This document shows positions 24,909-34,758 of a DNA stretch of 48,929 nt, piece by piece. Origin of the DNA: Thermotogota bacterium. GTDB lineage: Bacteria > Thermotogota > Thermotogae > Thermotogales > Fervidobacteriaceae. The stretch spans positions 1-48,929 of the forward strand of contig JAUQPP010000007.1 in the NCBI GenBank assembly GCA_030550315.1. The letters are read 5' to 3'. Numbering within the stretch: the first letter of the stretch is position 1; the number at the start of each line of letters is the position of its first letter. Position numbers and translations under genes: made by a program. The notes beneath the pieces were generated by a model. The model ran no database searches and had not been told where the DNA came from. It worked only from the letters and a program-made list of their open reading frames with translations.

Positions 24909-26111
24909 ATGTCAAAGACGGGACATCAGAAAATTGATTGGGTTTCAAAACACATGAAATTGCTAAACGCGATACAGAATGGGGATTACAATCTGGAAGG
25001 CTGGAAAATAGCCATGTCGATACATTTGGAAGCGAAGACAGCGTACCTAGCCATCACACTAAAAAGACTTGGTGCCCACGTTGTGGTCACCGGGTGCAAC
25101 CCTCTGTCAACTCAAGACGATGTAGCCCAGGCACTGGCTGACTACGGTATCGATGTTCACGCTCGACGAACTACTGATGAGAAGGAGTATTTTTCCTTTT
25201 TGCATAAAGTGCTGGATTCGAAGCCAGACTTAATTCTTGATGATGGTGGTGACCTAACAGTACTGGCGCATACGGAGCGACGCGAAGTGCTGAAGAACCT
25301 TAAGGGAGTTTCGGAGGAAACGACGACTGGTGTAAGAAGAATTAAGAATCTTGAAGAACGTGGGATACTTAACGTTCCCGTCATTGCCGTAAATAACGCG
25401 AAGATGAAGTATCTATTCGATAATCGATATGGCACAGGACAGTCGGTTATTGATTCAATAATGCGGAACACAAATCTCTTACTTGCTGGCAAGAAGGTAC
25501 TCGTTGCTGGTTACGGTTGGTGTGGTCGTGGTATTGCAATGAGGGCACGTGGTATGGGAGCACATGTGATGGTTTCGGAAGTTGATCCTGTTAAGGCTGT
25601 AGAGGCGGTGATGGATGGTTTCGAGGTTGGTAAAACCTCCGAACTTTGCAAGATTGCCGATTTTATTATCACAGCGACTGGCGTGAGGGATGTATTAAAA
25701 GAAGAAGATTTGCTGAATTTGAAAAATGGTGTGGTCCTTGCCAACGCGGGGCACTTTAATGTAGAAATACCTATGGAAGTGCTTGAAAGGTTGGCTGACG
25801 AAAAGTACGAAATTCGGCAAAATGTGACATGTTACAGAGTTAGGGGAAAGGACATTTATGTCATTGGGTTGGGACGTCTGGTAAATCTGGCCGCCGCCGA
25901 TGGGCATCCGGTAGAAATAATGGATATCTCTTTTGCGCTCCAAGTATTGGCACTTGTATTTTTGTCCAAGAACTACCTGAATTTAGAGAAGAAAGTTTAC
26001 GAATATCCTGCCGAACTTGATGAGCATGTTGCAAGACTGAAGTTGCGCTCGTTGGGAATATCTATCGATGAACTAACACCAGAGCAGGTGGAGTACTTGA
26101 AAAACTTTTAA
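24909..26111 (+). CDS. ahcY: Adenosylhomocysteinase
   Basis: The 400-residue enzyme splits S-adenosylhomocysteine into adenosine and homocysteine, closing the methylation cycle that metK (also in this window) feeds. Substrate-side motifs include HLEAKTAYLA, DDGGDLT and KYLFDNRYGTGQSVID. The NAD-binding Rossmann core is VAGYGWCGRGIAMRARGMGA (about 198-217), and the late motif is DGHPVEIMD. The C-terminus lacks the KPxxYRY tail of eukaryotic enzymes, as in other short thermophile forms. The ORF track uses GTG 24900; GGAGAGG at 24894-24900 fits ATG 24909 better. Confidence 0.95.
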   Translation: MSKTGHQKIDWVSKHMKLLNAIQNGDYNLEGWKIAMSIHLEAKTAYLAITLKRLGAHVVVTGCNPLSTQDDVAQALADYGIDVHARRTTDEKEYFSFLHKVLDSKPDLILDDGGDLTVLAHTERREVLKNLKGVSEETTTGVRRIKNLEERGILNVPVIAVNNAKMKYLFDNRYGTGQSVIDSIMRNTNLLLAGKKVLVAGYGWCGRGIAMRARGMGAHVMVSEVDPVKAVEAVMDGFEVGKTSELCKIADFIITATGVRDVLKEEDLLNLKNGVVLANAGHFNVEIPMEVLERLADEKYEIRQNVTCYRVRGKDIYVIGLGRLVNLAAADGHPVEIMDISFALQVLALVFLSKNYLNLEKKVYEYPAELDEHVARLKLRSLGISIDELTPEQVEYLKNF

Positions 26112-26131
26112 GGTGGGGGAACACTAGAATA

Positions 26132-27520
26132 ATGGTTTTGGTACTAAATAGAGATAAACAAAGCGAAGAAACTCAAGTTGCATTGCTTGACAACGGTAAG
26201 CTGGTAGAAATTTATCTGGGATACGAAGACAAAGAAGAGACCGCCGGAAGTATTTACGTGGGACGCGTGGAAAAGATTATACCTGCGTTAGATGCGGCAT
26301 TCGTGAAGATCGGGTCGGAAACAAACGCCTTTCTAAGGCTCAAAGATGTGAAGAAAGAGTATTTAGAATTCTTTGGGGTGGCGAAAATCTATGAGGGTCA
26401 AAAAATATTAGTTCAGGTCAAAAAGGAAAGTGTTGGAAATAAAGGCCCTCAAGTAACAACAAACATTGCACTCGTAGGACGTTACGTAATCGTTTTACCT
26501 CTCGCAAAAAGTGTTGGTGTTTCAAGGAAACTTGACGAACATGAACGCGAAAGATTGAGAACCTTGGCGAAAGTGCTGAGAGAGCAATTTGGAACTGGTG
26601 TCATATTGCGAACTGCAGCGGTTGATGTAAACGATGAAGTGCTGTTTGAGGAAATTAAAGAGTTGCAAGCCAAGTGGCAAGACATTGTGTCTATTTTCAA
26701 GCGTTCCAGAAAACCGAAGCTGCTTTTAAAAGAAGCTGACAGCGATGAATTCCTTATCAGGGAATTCCTGAGGCGTGAGGTTACGGAAGTTGTTACGAAC
26801 GTCCAAGAACATCGGGCCATCGTTAGAAAATTCGATAAAAACATTCCTGTGAGGGTTATCGAGGGAAATACTTTCGAAGAGTTTAGTATAGAGGACAAGC
26901 TCCTTGAGGTTTACAAACGTCGGATAACACTACCCTCCGGTGGAGAGATAGTAGTGGATAGGACAGAGGCTCTGACGGTTATCGACGTAAATTCAGGAAA
27001 GTGTGTAGCTACCAACGATCACGAGCAACTCTCGGAACTTATAAATGTAGAAGCTGCGATTGAAATTTGTAGAGTGTTAAGGCTGAGAAACATAGGTGGT
27101 ATCGTGTTGATCGATTTTATTGATATGAAAGATGAGACTACAAGGGAAAAAGTAATTGAGGTACTGAGAAAGGAGGTTTCAAAAGATCGAAACAGGGTAG
27201 AACTTTACGGGTTTACAAAACTAGGACTTTTTGAGATGGCACGAAAACGTACAAGTAAATCGCTTGATGAAAAGTTACTAGTGCCGTGCCCAGTTTGTGG
27301 TGGAACTGGTAAGGTTAAGAGTCCTCATGCGGTAATTCAGCGACTTCTGAAAGACCTTGAGAATAAACCCAGAAACGCGAAAGAATTGATATTGAAAGTG
27401 CATCCATATTTAAAGAGTCATCTCTCAAAAACGGAGTTGAAAGAGAAGCTCAAGGTAGATGTTCATGTCCATTATACCCATATTGATCCAGGTACGTACG
27501 AAATAACTTGGAAGATGTAG
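26132..27520 (+). CDS. rng: Ribonuclease G/E family endoribonuclease
   Basis: The 462-residue enzyme has an S1-like RNA-binding domain (about 38-120: GSIYVGRVEKIIPALDAAFVKIG), an RNase H-like and a DNase I-like catalytic region. Metal-binding Asp residues lie in VIDVNSG (about 286) and VLIDFIDM (about 328), and the zinc-link motif CPVCGGTG (386-393) joins dimers. There is no long C-terminal scaffold, so it is the RNase G-size form. It processes rRNA precursors and starts mRNA decay. It is the fourth gene after ftsZ, 20 bp after ahcY. Confidence 0.93.
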   Translation: MVLVLNRDKQSEETQVALLDNGKLVEIYLGYEDKEETAGSIYVGRVEKIIPALDAAFVKIGSETNAFLRLKDVKKEYLEFFGVAKIYEGQKILVQVKKESVGNKGPQVTTNIALVGRYVIVLPLAKSVGVSRKLDEHERERLRTLAKVLREQFGTGVILRTAAVDVNDEVLFEEIKELQAKWQDIVSIFKRSRKPKLLLKEADSDEFLIREFLRREVTEVVTNVQEHRAIVRKFDKNIPVRVIEGNTFEEFSIEDKLLEVYKRRITLPSGGEIVVDRTEALTVIDVNSGKCVATNDHEQLSELINVEAAIEICRVLRLRNIGGIVLIDFIDMKDETTREKVIEVLRKEVSKDRNRVELYGFTKLGLFEMARKRTSKSLDEKLLVPCPVCGGTGKVKSPHAVIQRLLKDLENKPRNAKELILKVHPYLKSHLSKTELKEKLKVDVHVHYTHIDPGTYEITWKM

Positions 27521-27542
27521 AAGTTCGGAGGTGTGATATGTA

Positions 27543-29222
27543 ATGAGTGAAATGCTCAAAATCTATGTTGATTCCGAAGAATACGAAATAAAGTTTGGAG
27601 AAACCTTGGAGGCGATCGCAAAGGAATACGAGAACAAAACGGGAAAAATCGTTCTTGGTGCACGAATGGAAAATACCATACTTGAGCTTTTCAGACCTAT
27701 AACGCGTTCGGGAGAAATTACATTCATCACGTTGGATACTCAAGACGGACAACGCATTTACCAGCGAGGTTTGTTTTTTATCCTGCACGCATCCGTTAGA
27801 CGTTTGTTCAAGAATTGCAACTTAAAGGTACTACACACCATTGGTCACGGTGTATATTGTGAGTTACGTGAGCAGGGAACAAATAGGATCGTTCAAGTGA
27901 GCGATGAAGATGTGCAGAGGCTGACCCAGGAAATGCTTCGCTGGGTTGAAGAGGATATAAAATTCAAAAAGTCCGAGCTTCCAAAGAGTCAAGCTATTGA
28001 GCTATTTGCATCTTGTGGGATGGAGGACAAGGTAAAACTACTCAGGTACAGAAAAAAGAAGACCGTAAAGATATACGAGGCTGATGGACATTTCGATTAT
28101 TTCTACGGATACATGCCCCCCAGCACGGGTTATGTGAAATGGTTCAAAATTGTGAAGTACGATAACGGTATGGTGGTATTGCTTCCTATAGTGCAAAATG
28201 GCCAGGTTATGGTACCGGAGTTCAAGCCACTTCCAAAACTTTCGGCCATATTCATCGAGTACTCGCGATGGCTTGAAATAATGGAAGTAGATAACGTAGG
28301 CGACTTGAACGAAATCATTGCCAAGGGTGAACGTGCTGTTTCGGATTTGATAATACTTGCCGAAGCCCTTCATGAAAAAAAGATTGCTATGATATCTGAG
28401 GAAATAAAAAACAGAAAGAGTGTTCGCCTAGTTCTAATTGCCGGACCGTCTTCGAGTGGGAAGACAACTTTTTCAAAAAGGTTGATGATACAACTGAAAG
28501 CTAGTGGTTTGAAACCGGTCACCATATCCTTGGACGATTACTTTGTCGATAGAGAAAAAACACCAAGGGATGAGCAGGGAAACTACGATTTTGAAGCACT
28601 CGAGGCCATAGACGTTGAACTTTTCAACAAAAATCTGATAGAGCTATTCAATGGAAAAGAGGTGGAAATCCCGAAGTTCGATTTTGTTACAGGTAAGAGG
28701 GTGAAGGGGCAAAGGTTAAGAATAGATAAAGACCAACTTATTATTGTTGAAGGTATCCATGGCTTGAACCCGAAACTAACCGAGATGGTTCCCGAGGAAC
28801 TAAAATTCAAGATTTATGTGAGTGCACTTGCCCAGTTGAACCTCGATAATGTAAATCGACTGCATACAACTGATGTCAGGTTGATCCGTAGAATGGTACG
28901 TGATAGCAAATTCCGTGGACACAGCGCATTGGCCACACTCAGAATGTGGCCAAGTGTCCGACGTGGGGAAGAACGGAACATCTTCCCATTTCAGGAGAAC
29001 GCTGACGCGATGTTCAACAGCGCGCTCATTTACGAACTCTCCGTGCTTAAAGTTTTTGCTGAGCCGTTGCTAACTGTTGTTCCAGATACTGAACCTGAAG
29101 CCACTGAAGCGAACAGATTGCTGAAGATTTTGGACTATTTCCTGCCAATAACGAATATCGAGGATATACCGAGGACATCGATAATCAGGGAATTCATAGG
29201 TAGAAGCGCGTTTAGGTATTGA
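27543..29222 (+). CDS. udk: TGS-domain uridine kinase-like nucleoside kinase
   Basis: The 559-residue protein combines an N-terminal TGS/ThrRS-editing-like region (residues about 1-250) with a C-terminal uridine kinase/phosphoribulokinase-type P-loop domain (about 280-490). The N-terminal HTIGHGVYCEL resembles the HxxxH block of threonyl-tRNA synthetase editing domains. The kinase has Walker A LIAGPSSSGKTTFSKRL, the Asp of SLDDYFVD and VEGIHGLNP. This architecture is a known but poorly characterised Thermotogales/Clostridia type, similar to TM0751. GGAGG lies 11 bases before ATG 27543; another ATG, immediately followed by a stop codon, sits between them. Confidence 0.87.
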   Translation: MSEMLKIYVDSEEYEIKFGETLEAIAKEYENKTGKIVLGARMENTILELFRPITRSGEITFITLDTQDGQRIYQRGLFFILHASVRRLFKNCNLKVLHTIGHGVYCELREQGTNRIVQVSDEDVQRLTQEMLRWVEEDIKFKKSELPKSQAIELFASCGMEDKVKLLRYRKKKTVKIYEADGHFDYFYGYMPPSTGYVKWFKIVKYDNGMVVLLPIVQNGQVMVPEFKPLPKLSAIFIEYSRWLEIMEVDNVGDLNEIIAKGERAVSDLIILAEALHEKKIAMISEEIKNRKSVRLVLIAGPSSSGKTTFSKRLMIQLKASGLKPVTISLDDYFVDREKTPRDEQGNYDFEALEAIDVELFNKNLIELFNGKEVEIPKFDFVTGKRVKGQRLRIDKDQLIIVEGIHGLNPKLTEMVPEELKFKIYVSALAQLNLDNVNRLHTTDVRLIRRMVRDSKFRGHSALATLRMWPSVRRGEERNIFPFQENADAMFNSALIYELSVLKVFAEPLLTVVPDTEPEATEANRLLKILDYFLPITNIEDIPRTSIIREFIGRSAFRY

Positions 29223-29265
29223 TACATCTCCACAAAGTGGAAGATTAACGAAAGGGGGGAAAGTA

Positions 29266-29790
29266 ATGGAACACCAAATTGGTTCCACAGAACGAAAATA
29301 TCTCTTGGCCGTGTATCTTACACTGAACCAAATGGGATGGACAAGACTTAAAAAGATTTCTGATTTTTTGAGAGTAAAGATGCCGTCAGCAAAACAGTTT
29401 CTCGAACGACTTTCAGAGCAGAAGTTGATTTACTACGAACCAAGAGGAAGTATCACTCTTACTGCTGAAGGTAAAAAGGTTGCAATAACCGAAAACACAA
29501 AACTCAACGCGGTTAAGATGTTCTTTTGCGAAATCTTGGGGTTGGATGAAAACGAGGCATCGGAGGCAGCGTGGAATGTGTACTTTAACTTGAACGATAA
29601 GATTGTTGAAAGGTTCATTTCGTTCGCAAGGTTCCTCGTTGAGAGTGGTAGCGATGAGATAGTTGGTAAATTCAGAGAATTTCTAAACCAGCCACGCAAA
29701 AGAATGACTCCGTGCCCTATTAAAAGCATACTCGACGAACTTGAGGAAAAAGAAGCGGCTACAGCGGAGGGATCGGAAAGTGGGTGTTGA
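29266..29790 (+). CDS. Second DtxR-like regulator without metal ligands
   Basis: The 174-residue protein has a DtxR/MntR layout: a winged helix at residues 8-70 (YLLAVYLTLNQMGWTRLKKISDFLRVKMPSAKQFLERL) and a short helical dimerisation domain (MFFCEILGLDENEASEAAWNVYFNL). The E-H metal pair expected in that last block is Val-Tyr, the same change as in the regulator at 12918-13502. It has a C-terminal extension with a lone PCPI motif. ATG 29266 follows AAAGGGGGGAAAG. It overlaps the next gene by 11 bp. Targets and effector are unknown. Confidence 0.75.
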   Translation: MEHQIGSTERKYLLAVYLTLNQMGWTRLKKISDFLRVKMPSAKQFLERLSEQKLIYYEPRGSITLTAEGKKVAITENTKLNAVKMFFCEILGLDENEASEAAWNVYFNLNDKIVERFISFARFLVESGSDEIVGKFREFLNQPRKRMTPCPIKSILDELEEKEAATAEGSESGC

Positions 29791-30034
29791 AAGGCCTGAA
29801 GTGCTGGAGTACGATATTCTTGTGAGAATTGATAAGGAAGACATACACATACTCAACTACCTTCTTGAGGCAGAGGACCATGTGATGAATATTCGGAGTC
29901 TCGAAGGCGAGTACCTTAGAGTCATTGCCCCAAAAGACATGGTTCTGGATGCAATTAGGTTACTTGAGAGTGCGAAAACAGTCGTTGATTTAGAACTCGT
30001 TGAACTTCGACCGAACGACGGTAACGCAGGATGA
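29780..30034 (+). CDS. Small DUF4911-like protein
   Basis: The 84-residue acidic protein (DILVRIDKEDIHILNYLLEAEDHVMNIRSLEGE) has a beta-alpha-beta pattern like the small DUF4911 family. No function is known. The ORF-track start (TTG 29741) lies upstream of GGAGGG (29766-29771), which places the start at GTG 29780. It overlaps the DtxR-like gene by 11 bp, so the two are translationally coupled. Confidence 0.7.
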   Translation: MGVERPEVLEYDILVRIDKEDIHILNYLLEAEDHVMNIRSLEGEYLRVIAPKDMVLDAIRLLESAKTVVDLELVELRPNDGNAG

Positions 30035-30074
30035 GTTTTCACAGCAAAAGCTCCGGGGGCTTGGGGGGAAAGTT

Positions 30075-30626
30075 ATGAGCACTTTTCCCGAAAAACTGGA
30101 AATTGACGGTTACATTATTAGACAAGCTCTTCCGGAGGACGCAGAAGGACTGTACAAAGCACGAATAGACGTTGCAAGTCATTGCGATACTGTCTTATCA
30201 ACACCTGATGAAATAAGCCTTGAAGGCGTACGCAGTTGGGTTGAAGATTGGTTAAAAAGGGATAGAAGATTGTTCCTTTTAGTAGAACGTGACGGAGAAA
30301 TTGTTGGGCAACTTTGGGTATGGTTTTACGATTCCAAAGAAAAGTTGAAACATGTTGCTGAGATTGGCTTGGAGATAGTCCCAAGTCACCAGGGAAAGGG
30401 CTTGGGAAAAAAGCTCTTTAAAATAGGTGTGGAATGGGCTGAGAAAAACGGAGCGGTGCGAATTCAAGCGGAAACGTTGGAGAGAAACACCCCTGTGATA
30501 AAGATTATGGAAGAATGTGGTTTTAGATTGGAAGGGAAGAGATATGCGCTTGTGAAGAACGGAAATAGGTATGAAAATGCGGTGTGCTACTATAAAATTG
30601 TAGGCAGCACTACGGAAAGGGAGTGA
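30075..30626 (+). CDS. GNAT-family N-acetyltransferase
   Basis: The 183-residue acetyltransferase has the acetyl-CoA pyrophosphate-binding motif A, IVPSHQGKGLGKKLF, preceded by the beta-4 strand AEIGLEI and followed by ETLERNTPVIKIMEECGF. Length and order fit RimJ/RimL-like or small-molecule acetyltransferases; the substrate is unknown. ATG 30075, with GGGGGGAAAG upstream, is preferred over the ORF-track ATG 30000, which lies inside the previous gene. Confidence 0.85.
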   Translation: MSTFPEKLEIDGYIIRQALPEDAEGLYKARIDVASHCDTVLSTPDEISLEGVRSWVEDWLKRDRRLFLLVERDGEIVGQLWVWFYDSKEKLKHVAEIGLEIVPSHQGKGLGKKLFKIGVEWAEKNGAVRIQAETLERNTPVIKIMEECGFRLEGKRYALVKNGNRYENAVCYYKIVGSTTERE

Positions 30627-30628
30627 AG

Positions 30629-31156
30629 ATGATGTCAATCACCACGAGAACTGGAGACAACGGTGAAACGAGCTTAGCAAACGGTGAACGAGTTTCGAAG
30701 GACCATCCAAGAGTAGAGGCCTACGGAACGGTTGATGAGCTCAATTCCTTCCTGGGATTATCGAAACATTACCTACCAGATTATGAACGTGAGGTCGTTG
30801 AGGAAATACAGAAAGCGCTATTCAGGTTGGCCTCAGAATTGGCAAAGGGAGAACAGTTCATACGACTGATTTCGGAGGACGAGGTGGAGGAGTTAACAAA
30901 AATTATCCATCAGTACGAGGAAAAGGTGGAACTCCATTCTTTTGCCGTGCCCGGTGAAACTCTGGCAAGTGCTTATTTGGATGTTTGCAGGACGATCGCA
31001 CGTCGTGCTGAAAGGCTCGTGGTACGGCTCTCAAAAGATGAGCAGATACGTCCAGAGGTGATAAAGTATCTCAACAGAGTGAGCGATCTTTTGTACATTA
31101 TGGCCCGATTCGTTGAAGGAAAACACATAAGACCAATAAAAACACGTGAGCTTTGA
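30629..31156 (+). CDS. PduO-type cob(I)alamin adenosyltransferase
   Basis: The 175-residue enzyme makes adenosylcobalamin from cob(I)alamin and ATP. The ATP-binding N-terminal motif TRTGDNGETSL (usually TRTGDxGxT) and the C-terminal RRAERLVVRL ... LNRVSDLLYIMAR block are diagnostic for the PduO type. Its presence implies that a B12-dependent enzyme is encoded elsewhere. The start is ATG 30629 or 30632; the ORF-track GTG 30623 is inside the AAGGGAG site. It is packed directly after the GNAT gene. Confidence 0.92.
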   Translation: MMSITTRTGDNGETSLANGERVSKDHPRVEAYGTVDELNSFLGLSKHYLPDYEREVVEEIQKALFRLASELAKGEQFIRLISEDEVEELTKIIHQYEEKVELHSFAVPGETLASAYLDVCRTIARRAERLVVRLSKDEQIRPEVIKYLNRVSDLLYIMARFVEGKHIRPIKTREL

Positions 31157-31184
31157 GAAGTAATGTTGGGTCGGGGTGAGTTAA

Positions 31185-32669
31185 ATGGTGGTTATTGATG
31201 GTGAGCATTTAACCGTCGAGGATGTCCACAGAGTATCAAGGTTGATGGAACCTGTTGAACTGTCTAAACTTGCTCGTTTTAAAATTAAAAAAGCGCGGCA
31301 AGTGCTGGAAAAACATATGGAGTCGGAACGGCCAATTTACGGTGTAAACACAGGTTTCGGTGCACTGGCAAACATTAAGATACCAAAAGACAAGCTAAGA
31401 GAATTACAAAAAAACATAATCCTTTCCCACGCCACAGGTGTGGGAAATTATTTATCTGAAGACCTCGTACGAGCGATGATACTCATAAGGGCAAACGCAC
31501 TTGCAAAAGGTTACAGTGGGGTTAGGGTCATCGTCGTAGAAAAGCTTCTTGAACTCCTCAATAAGCGGATTACTCCAGCCGTTCCAGAGAAAGGCTCGGT
31601 TGGTGCTAGTGGTGATTTAGCACCACTTTCACATATCGCTTCGGTGATTATAGGCGAAGGAAGGATTCTGAAAAACGGGCAGGTTGTTCATATAAAACAA
31701 ACGGATTTTGTTCCTATCCAGCTGGAAGAAAAGGAAGGACTCAGCCTTGTAAATGGCACCCAATTTATGAGTGCTCACCTCGCCCTCATCGTTAGAGACC
31801 TTGAAAAATTGGTGAAGATTGCCACGCTTGTTGCAGCCACATCGGTGGACGCACTTTTGGGTACACCTTCTGCATTCGATGAAAAGATTCAAAATGTTCG
31901 TCCGCATCCTGGACAGGTGAAGGTGGCATCGTGGTTGCGTGAATTTCTCAAAGGTAGTGAAATCAGAGAAAGCCACAAGAACTGCCCAAAGGTGCAGGAT
32001 GCCTATACCTTAAGGACGATTCCACAAGTCTACGGTGCTGTACTCGACACAATTGAGTGGTCTAAAAGCATTGTTGAACGGGAGATTAACTCGGCAACCG
32101 ATAATCCCTTGGTTTTTGAAGAAGGTATATTAAGCGGTGGTAACTTTCACGGTGAACCACTCGCACTGTGTGCGGATTATCTCTCCATAGCACTCACGTC
32201 GATGGGCAACATGATAGAACGCAGAATCGACAGGTTACTAAACCCAAAAGTAAACGAAGGACTCCCTCCGTTTCTTGCCGGGGGTGAGGAAGGACTAAAC
32301 AGTGGTTTTATGATCTGGCAGTACACCGCAGCGGCACTGTGCAATGAAAACAAAATTCTCTCACATCCAGCGAGTGCCGATAGCATTCCGACGTCAGCTT
32401 ATCAAGAAGATCACGTGAGCATGGGGGCAAACGCGGTGAGAAAACTCTACAAAATTTACGAAAATGTGGTATCATTGGTGACGATAGAGGCAATGGTCGC
32501 AAGTATTGCAATACGGTTTAGAAGACCGTTAAAGAGCTCTCCTATCATAGAAAAATTCGTTGCTGAAGTAGATTTAGAGCCATCTGAGGATCGTTACCTG
32601 GGTGACGATTACAAAAGAATCAGAAATCTCATCGTAGATAAAATTCTTCTTGGGGAGGGAGTTTCATGA
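31185..32669 (+). CDS. hutH: Histidine ammonia-lyase
   Basis: The 494-residue enzyme deaminates L-histidine to urocanate. The Ala-Ser-Gly triad (141-143, in [13 protein letters not shown]) forms the MIO prosthetic group. The catalytic Tyr loop is YGVNTGFG, and the histidine-type signatures SGGNFHGEP and [10 protein letters not shown]-like [11 protein letters not shown] argue against phenylalanine or tyrosine lyases. No hutU, hutI or hutG is adjacent. It overlaps the following chemoreceptor gene by 4 bp. ATG 31185 has GGGGTGAG upstream. It fits a peptide- and amino-acid-fermenting thermophile. Confidence 0.93.
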   Translation: MVVIDGEHLTVEDVHRVSRLMEPVELSKLARFKIKKARQVLEKHMESERPIYGVNTGFGALANIKIPKDKLRELQKNIILSHATGVGNYLSEDLVRAMILIRANALAKGYSGVRVIVVEKLLELLNKRITPAVPEKGSVGASGDLAPLSHIASVIIGEGRILKNGQVVHIKQTDFVPIQLEEKEGLSLVNGTQFMSAHLALIVRDLEKLVKIATLVAATSVDALLGTPSAFDEKIQNVRPHPGQVKVASWLREFLKGSEIRESHKNCPKVQDAYTLRTIPQVYGAVLDTIEWSKSIVEREINSATDNPLVFEEGILSGGNFHGEPLALCADYLSIALTSMGNMIERRIDRLLNPKVNEGLPPFLAGGEEGLNSGFMIWQYTAAALCNENKILSHPASADSIPTSAYQEDHVSMGANAVRKLYKIYENVVSLVTIEAMVASIAIRFRRPLKSSPIIEKFVAEVDLEPSEDRYLGDDYKRIRNLIVDKILLGEGVS

Positions 32670-34654
32670 GCCTCAGGACAAAGTTAATCCTATCACTCGT
32701 TTTAGTTGGAGTTCTATCTTCCGTTGCGAGTATCTTCGTTGCCGTGCTTGTATCCAGCTCCACTGTACGCGATAGTGCTATGCAAGTGGAGTCACTCGTT
32801 CTCAGCACGCTTAAAAAAGACATAGAGGTGTACCTTGACGGAATTGTAAAATCTCTAGCCGATTATTCATTCAGCGGTGCCATTTCACCGTACATGATAA
32901 ACGTTAGTGATGAGCTCGGTATTGCACAACTCACATGGGGTGTGAGAAATGCGTACAGCGCTCTATCACAAAAAGGATACATGGAAGTTTATGTAGTGCT
33001 TCCTGATGGACGGGTCATTTCAAAGGAAGGTACCGTTCAGATTCAGCTTCCAAAGGAGAGCGTTGATATAATTTTAAAGAGACAGAAAAAAACAGACATT
33101 TTCTTGCCTTTTGAGTTCAACAACAAACCAACAATACTTGTTACCGCAGCTGTGTACGACTTTGGGGAGAACGTGATCGGAGTATTGGCAGGGATTTATC
33201 CTATCGAGGGCCTTCAAAAATTCGTTGAGAAGGAAAAAATTGGCAAATCTGGCTATATAGCGCTGGTTTATAACACACTTGTTGCTGCTCATCCAAAACA
33301 GGAGTACGTGGGAAAGTTGGACCTTGAAAAAGAGCCTGGAACAAAGCCGTTAGCAGATGAAATCAAATCTAAGAAAAAGGGAACTGTGACTTTCACGTTC
33401 CAAGGGAAAAAATTTGCAGCATTTGAGCGAGTAGGTAATTACAATCTTACCGCCATTGCGATTCTGCCATACGCAGAGATTCTGCGAGCTGCGAACAAAA
33501 TAATAATGTCTGGAATATTTTCCGGTATAATAATAGCACTCGCGGCCGCACTTGTGGCGATTTTGTTGACGAGCACGATAAGCGAGCGAATTAATCATGT
33601 CGTGGAGATAGCTCAAAAAGTGGCACAGAACGATTTAACTGCGACCATTGACGAAACAAAAATCGGAAAGGATGAAATTGCTCAACTTGGTTATGCGTTC
33701 AAACTGCTTATTGAAAGTTTTAGGAAAACCGTCGGTGAAGTTATGAAGCTTGGGGCACAAGTTTCTTCAGTTTCGTTCATGCTCGACGAGCTTGCACAAA
33801 ATTCTGCAGAAGCTGCGCAGCTGTCAAAAGAGACAGTTCAAAAAACGACACTCGAGGTTCAAGACATTGCAGCAGCTACAGAGGAAGCAAACAGTGGTAT
33901 GGAAGAAGTAGCGGCTGGAGCACAAAATATAGCTAAATACTCGGAAAGACTATCCCACAGTGCGGAGTTGATGAAGGAAAATGTGACTACCGTTTCGTCA
34001 AGAATGACAGAAGTTGAGAAATCGGTTGGTCAGATCAGGAACGGAATGGGTGAATCCCTTACTGCAATAGTGGAGCTGACCAAATTCTCAAATCAAATAG
34101 GAGAGATAGTTAACACGATCTCCAGCATTGCTGAGCAAACAAACCTTTTGGCACTAAATGCGGCAATTGAAGCTGCGCGGGCCGGCGAGGCTGGACGCGG
34201 GTTTGCAGTTGTGGCAGACGAGATCAGGAAACTGGCAGAGGAGAGTAGGCAAGCAACAAAGAAGATAGCTGAAATTCTCGGTAAAATCGGTGAACAAGCA
34301 AAACGTGTAGAAAAGGTTACCACCAGCGTCAGTCAAATGGTTGATAGTTATGTGGAGATTGTCAAACAAGCTGGAGATAGTTTGAGACTTCTTATAGACA
34401 AGATCGAAGAGGTTTCGAGAATGACTACGGACCTTGCGGCCACAGCGGAAGAACAAAGCGGTGCTACCCAAGAAGTTAGTGCGGCGATGGACAGGGTTAC
34501 AAAAAACATCCAGGCTGTTGAGCACGACATAGAAGAGATGGCAGAACAAATTGCAGCGCAAGCTGAACAAATACAGAACGCTCGGTCGTATGCGGATGAG
34601 CTTGCGCGTGCTGTGGGTGAATTGGATAGCTTTATCAAGAACTTCAAAATTTAA
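32666..34654 (+). CDS. Methyl-accepting chemotaxis protein (Cache-type)
   Basis: The 662-residue chemoreceptor has a first transmembrane helix at 7-29, an outer double-Cache-like sensor of about 240 residues (30-275), a second transmembrane helix ([20 protein letters not shown]), a HAMP domain (about 300-355) and a long coiled-coil signalling domain. The hairpin tip is conserved: [19 protein letters not shown] and [16 protein letters not shown] (about 490-525). There is no C-terminal CheR-docking pentapeptide. ATGA overlap with hutH couples their translation, which suggests a ligand linked to histidine use, but this is inference. Confidence 0.93.
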   Translation: MSLRTKLILSLVLVGVLSSVASIFVAVLVSSSTVRDSAMQVESLVLSTLKKDIEVYLDGIVKSLADYSFSGAISPYMINVSDELGIAQLTWGVRNAYSALSQKGYMEVYVVLPDGRVISKEGTVQIQLPKESVDIILKRQKKTDIFLPFEFNNKPTILVTAAVYDFGENVIGVLAGIYPIEGLQKFVEKEKIGKSGYIALVYNTLVAAHPKQEYVGKLDLEKEPGTKPLADEIKSKKKGTVTFTFQGKKFAAFERVGNYNLTAIAILPYAEILRAANKIIMSGIFSGIIIALAAALVAILLTSTISERINHVVEIAQKVAQNDLTATIDETKIGKDEIAQLGYAFKLLIESFRKTVGEVMKLGAQVSSVSFMLDELAQNSAEAAQLSKETVQKTTLEVQDIAAATEEANSGMEEVAAGAQNIAKYSERLSHSAELMKENVTTVSSRMTEVEKSVGQIRNGMGESLTAIVELTKFSNQIGEIVNTISSIAEQTNLLALNAAIEAARAGEAGRGFAVVADEIRKLAEESRQATKKIAEILGKIGEQAKRVEKVTTSVSQMVDSYVEIVKQAGDSLRLLIDKIEEVSRMTTDLAATAEEQSGATQEVSAAMDRVTKNIQAVEHDIEEMAEQIAAQAEQIQNARSYADELARAVGELDSFIKNFKI

Positions 34655-34681
34655 GTCCATAACACATGAATAGAGGTGTAA

Positions 34682-34716
34682 AATCAAAAGCCCCCGTCGT
34701 ACGGGGGCTTTTGATT
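34682..34716. terminator. Bidirectional rho-independent terminator
   Basis: AATCAAAAGCCCCCGT pairs perfectly over 16 bp with its complement around the three-base loop CGT. T-tracts follow on both strands: TTTTCTTTTTTT on plus, and TTTT following the stem on minus. It closes the ftsA-to-chemoreceptor run and the hfq-to-acidic-protein run that meet here. Confidence 0.95.
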
Positions 34717-34758
34717 TTCTTTTTTTATTCGGATTTCGTTTTATCAAATTTGCTAGTT

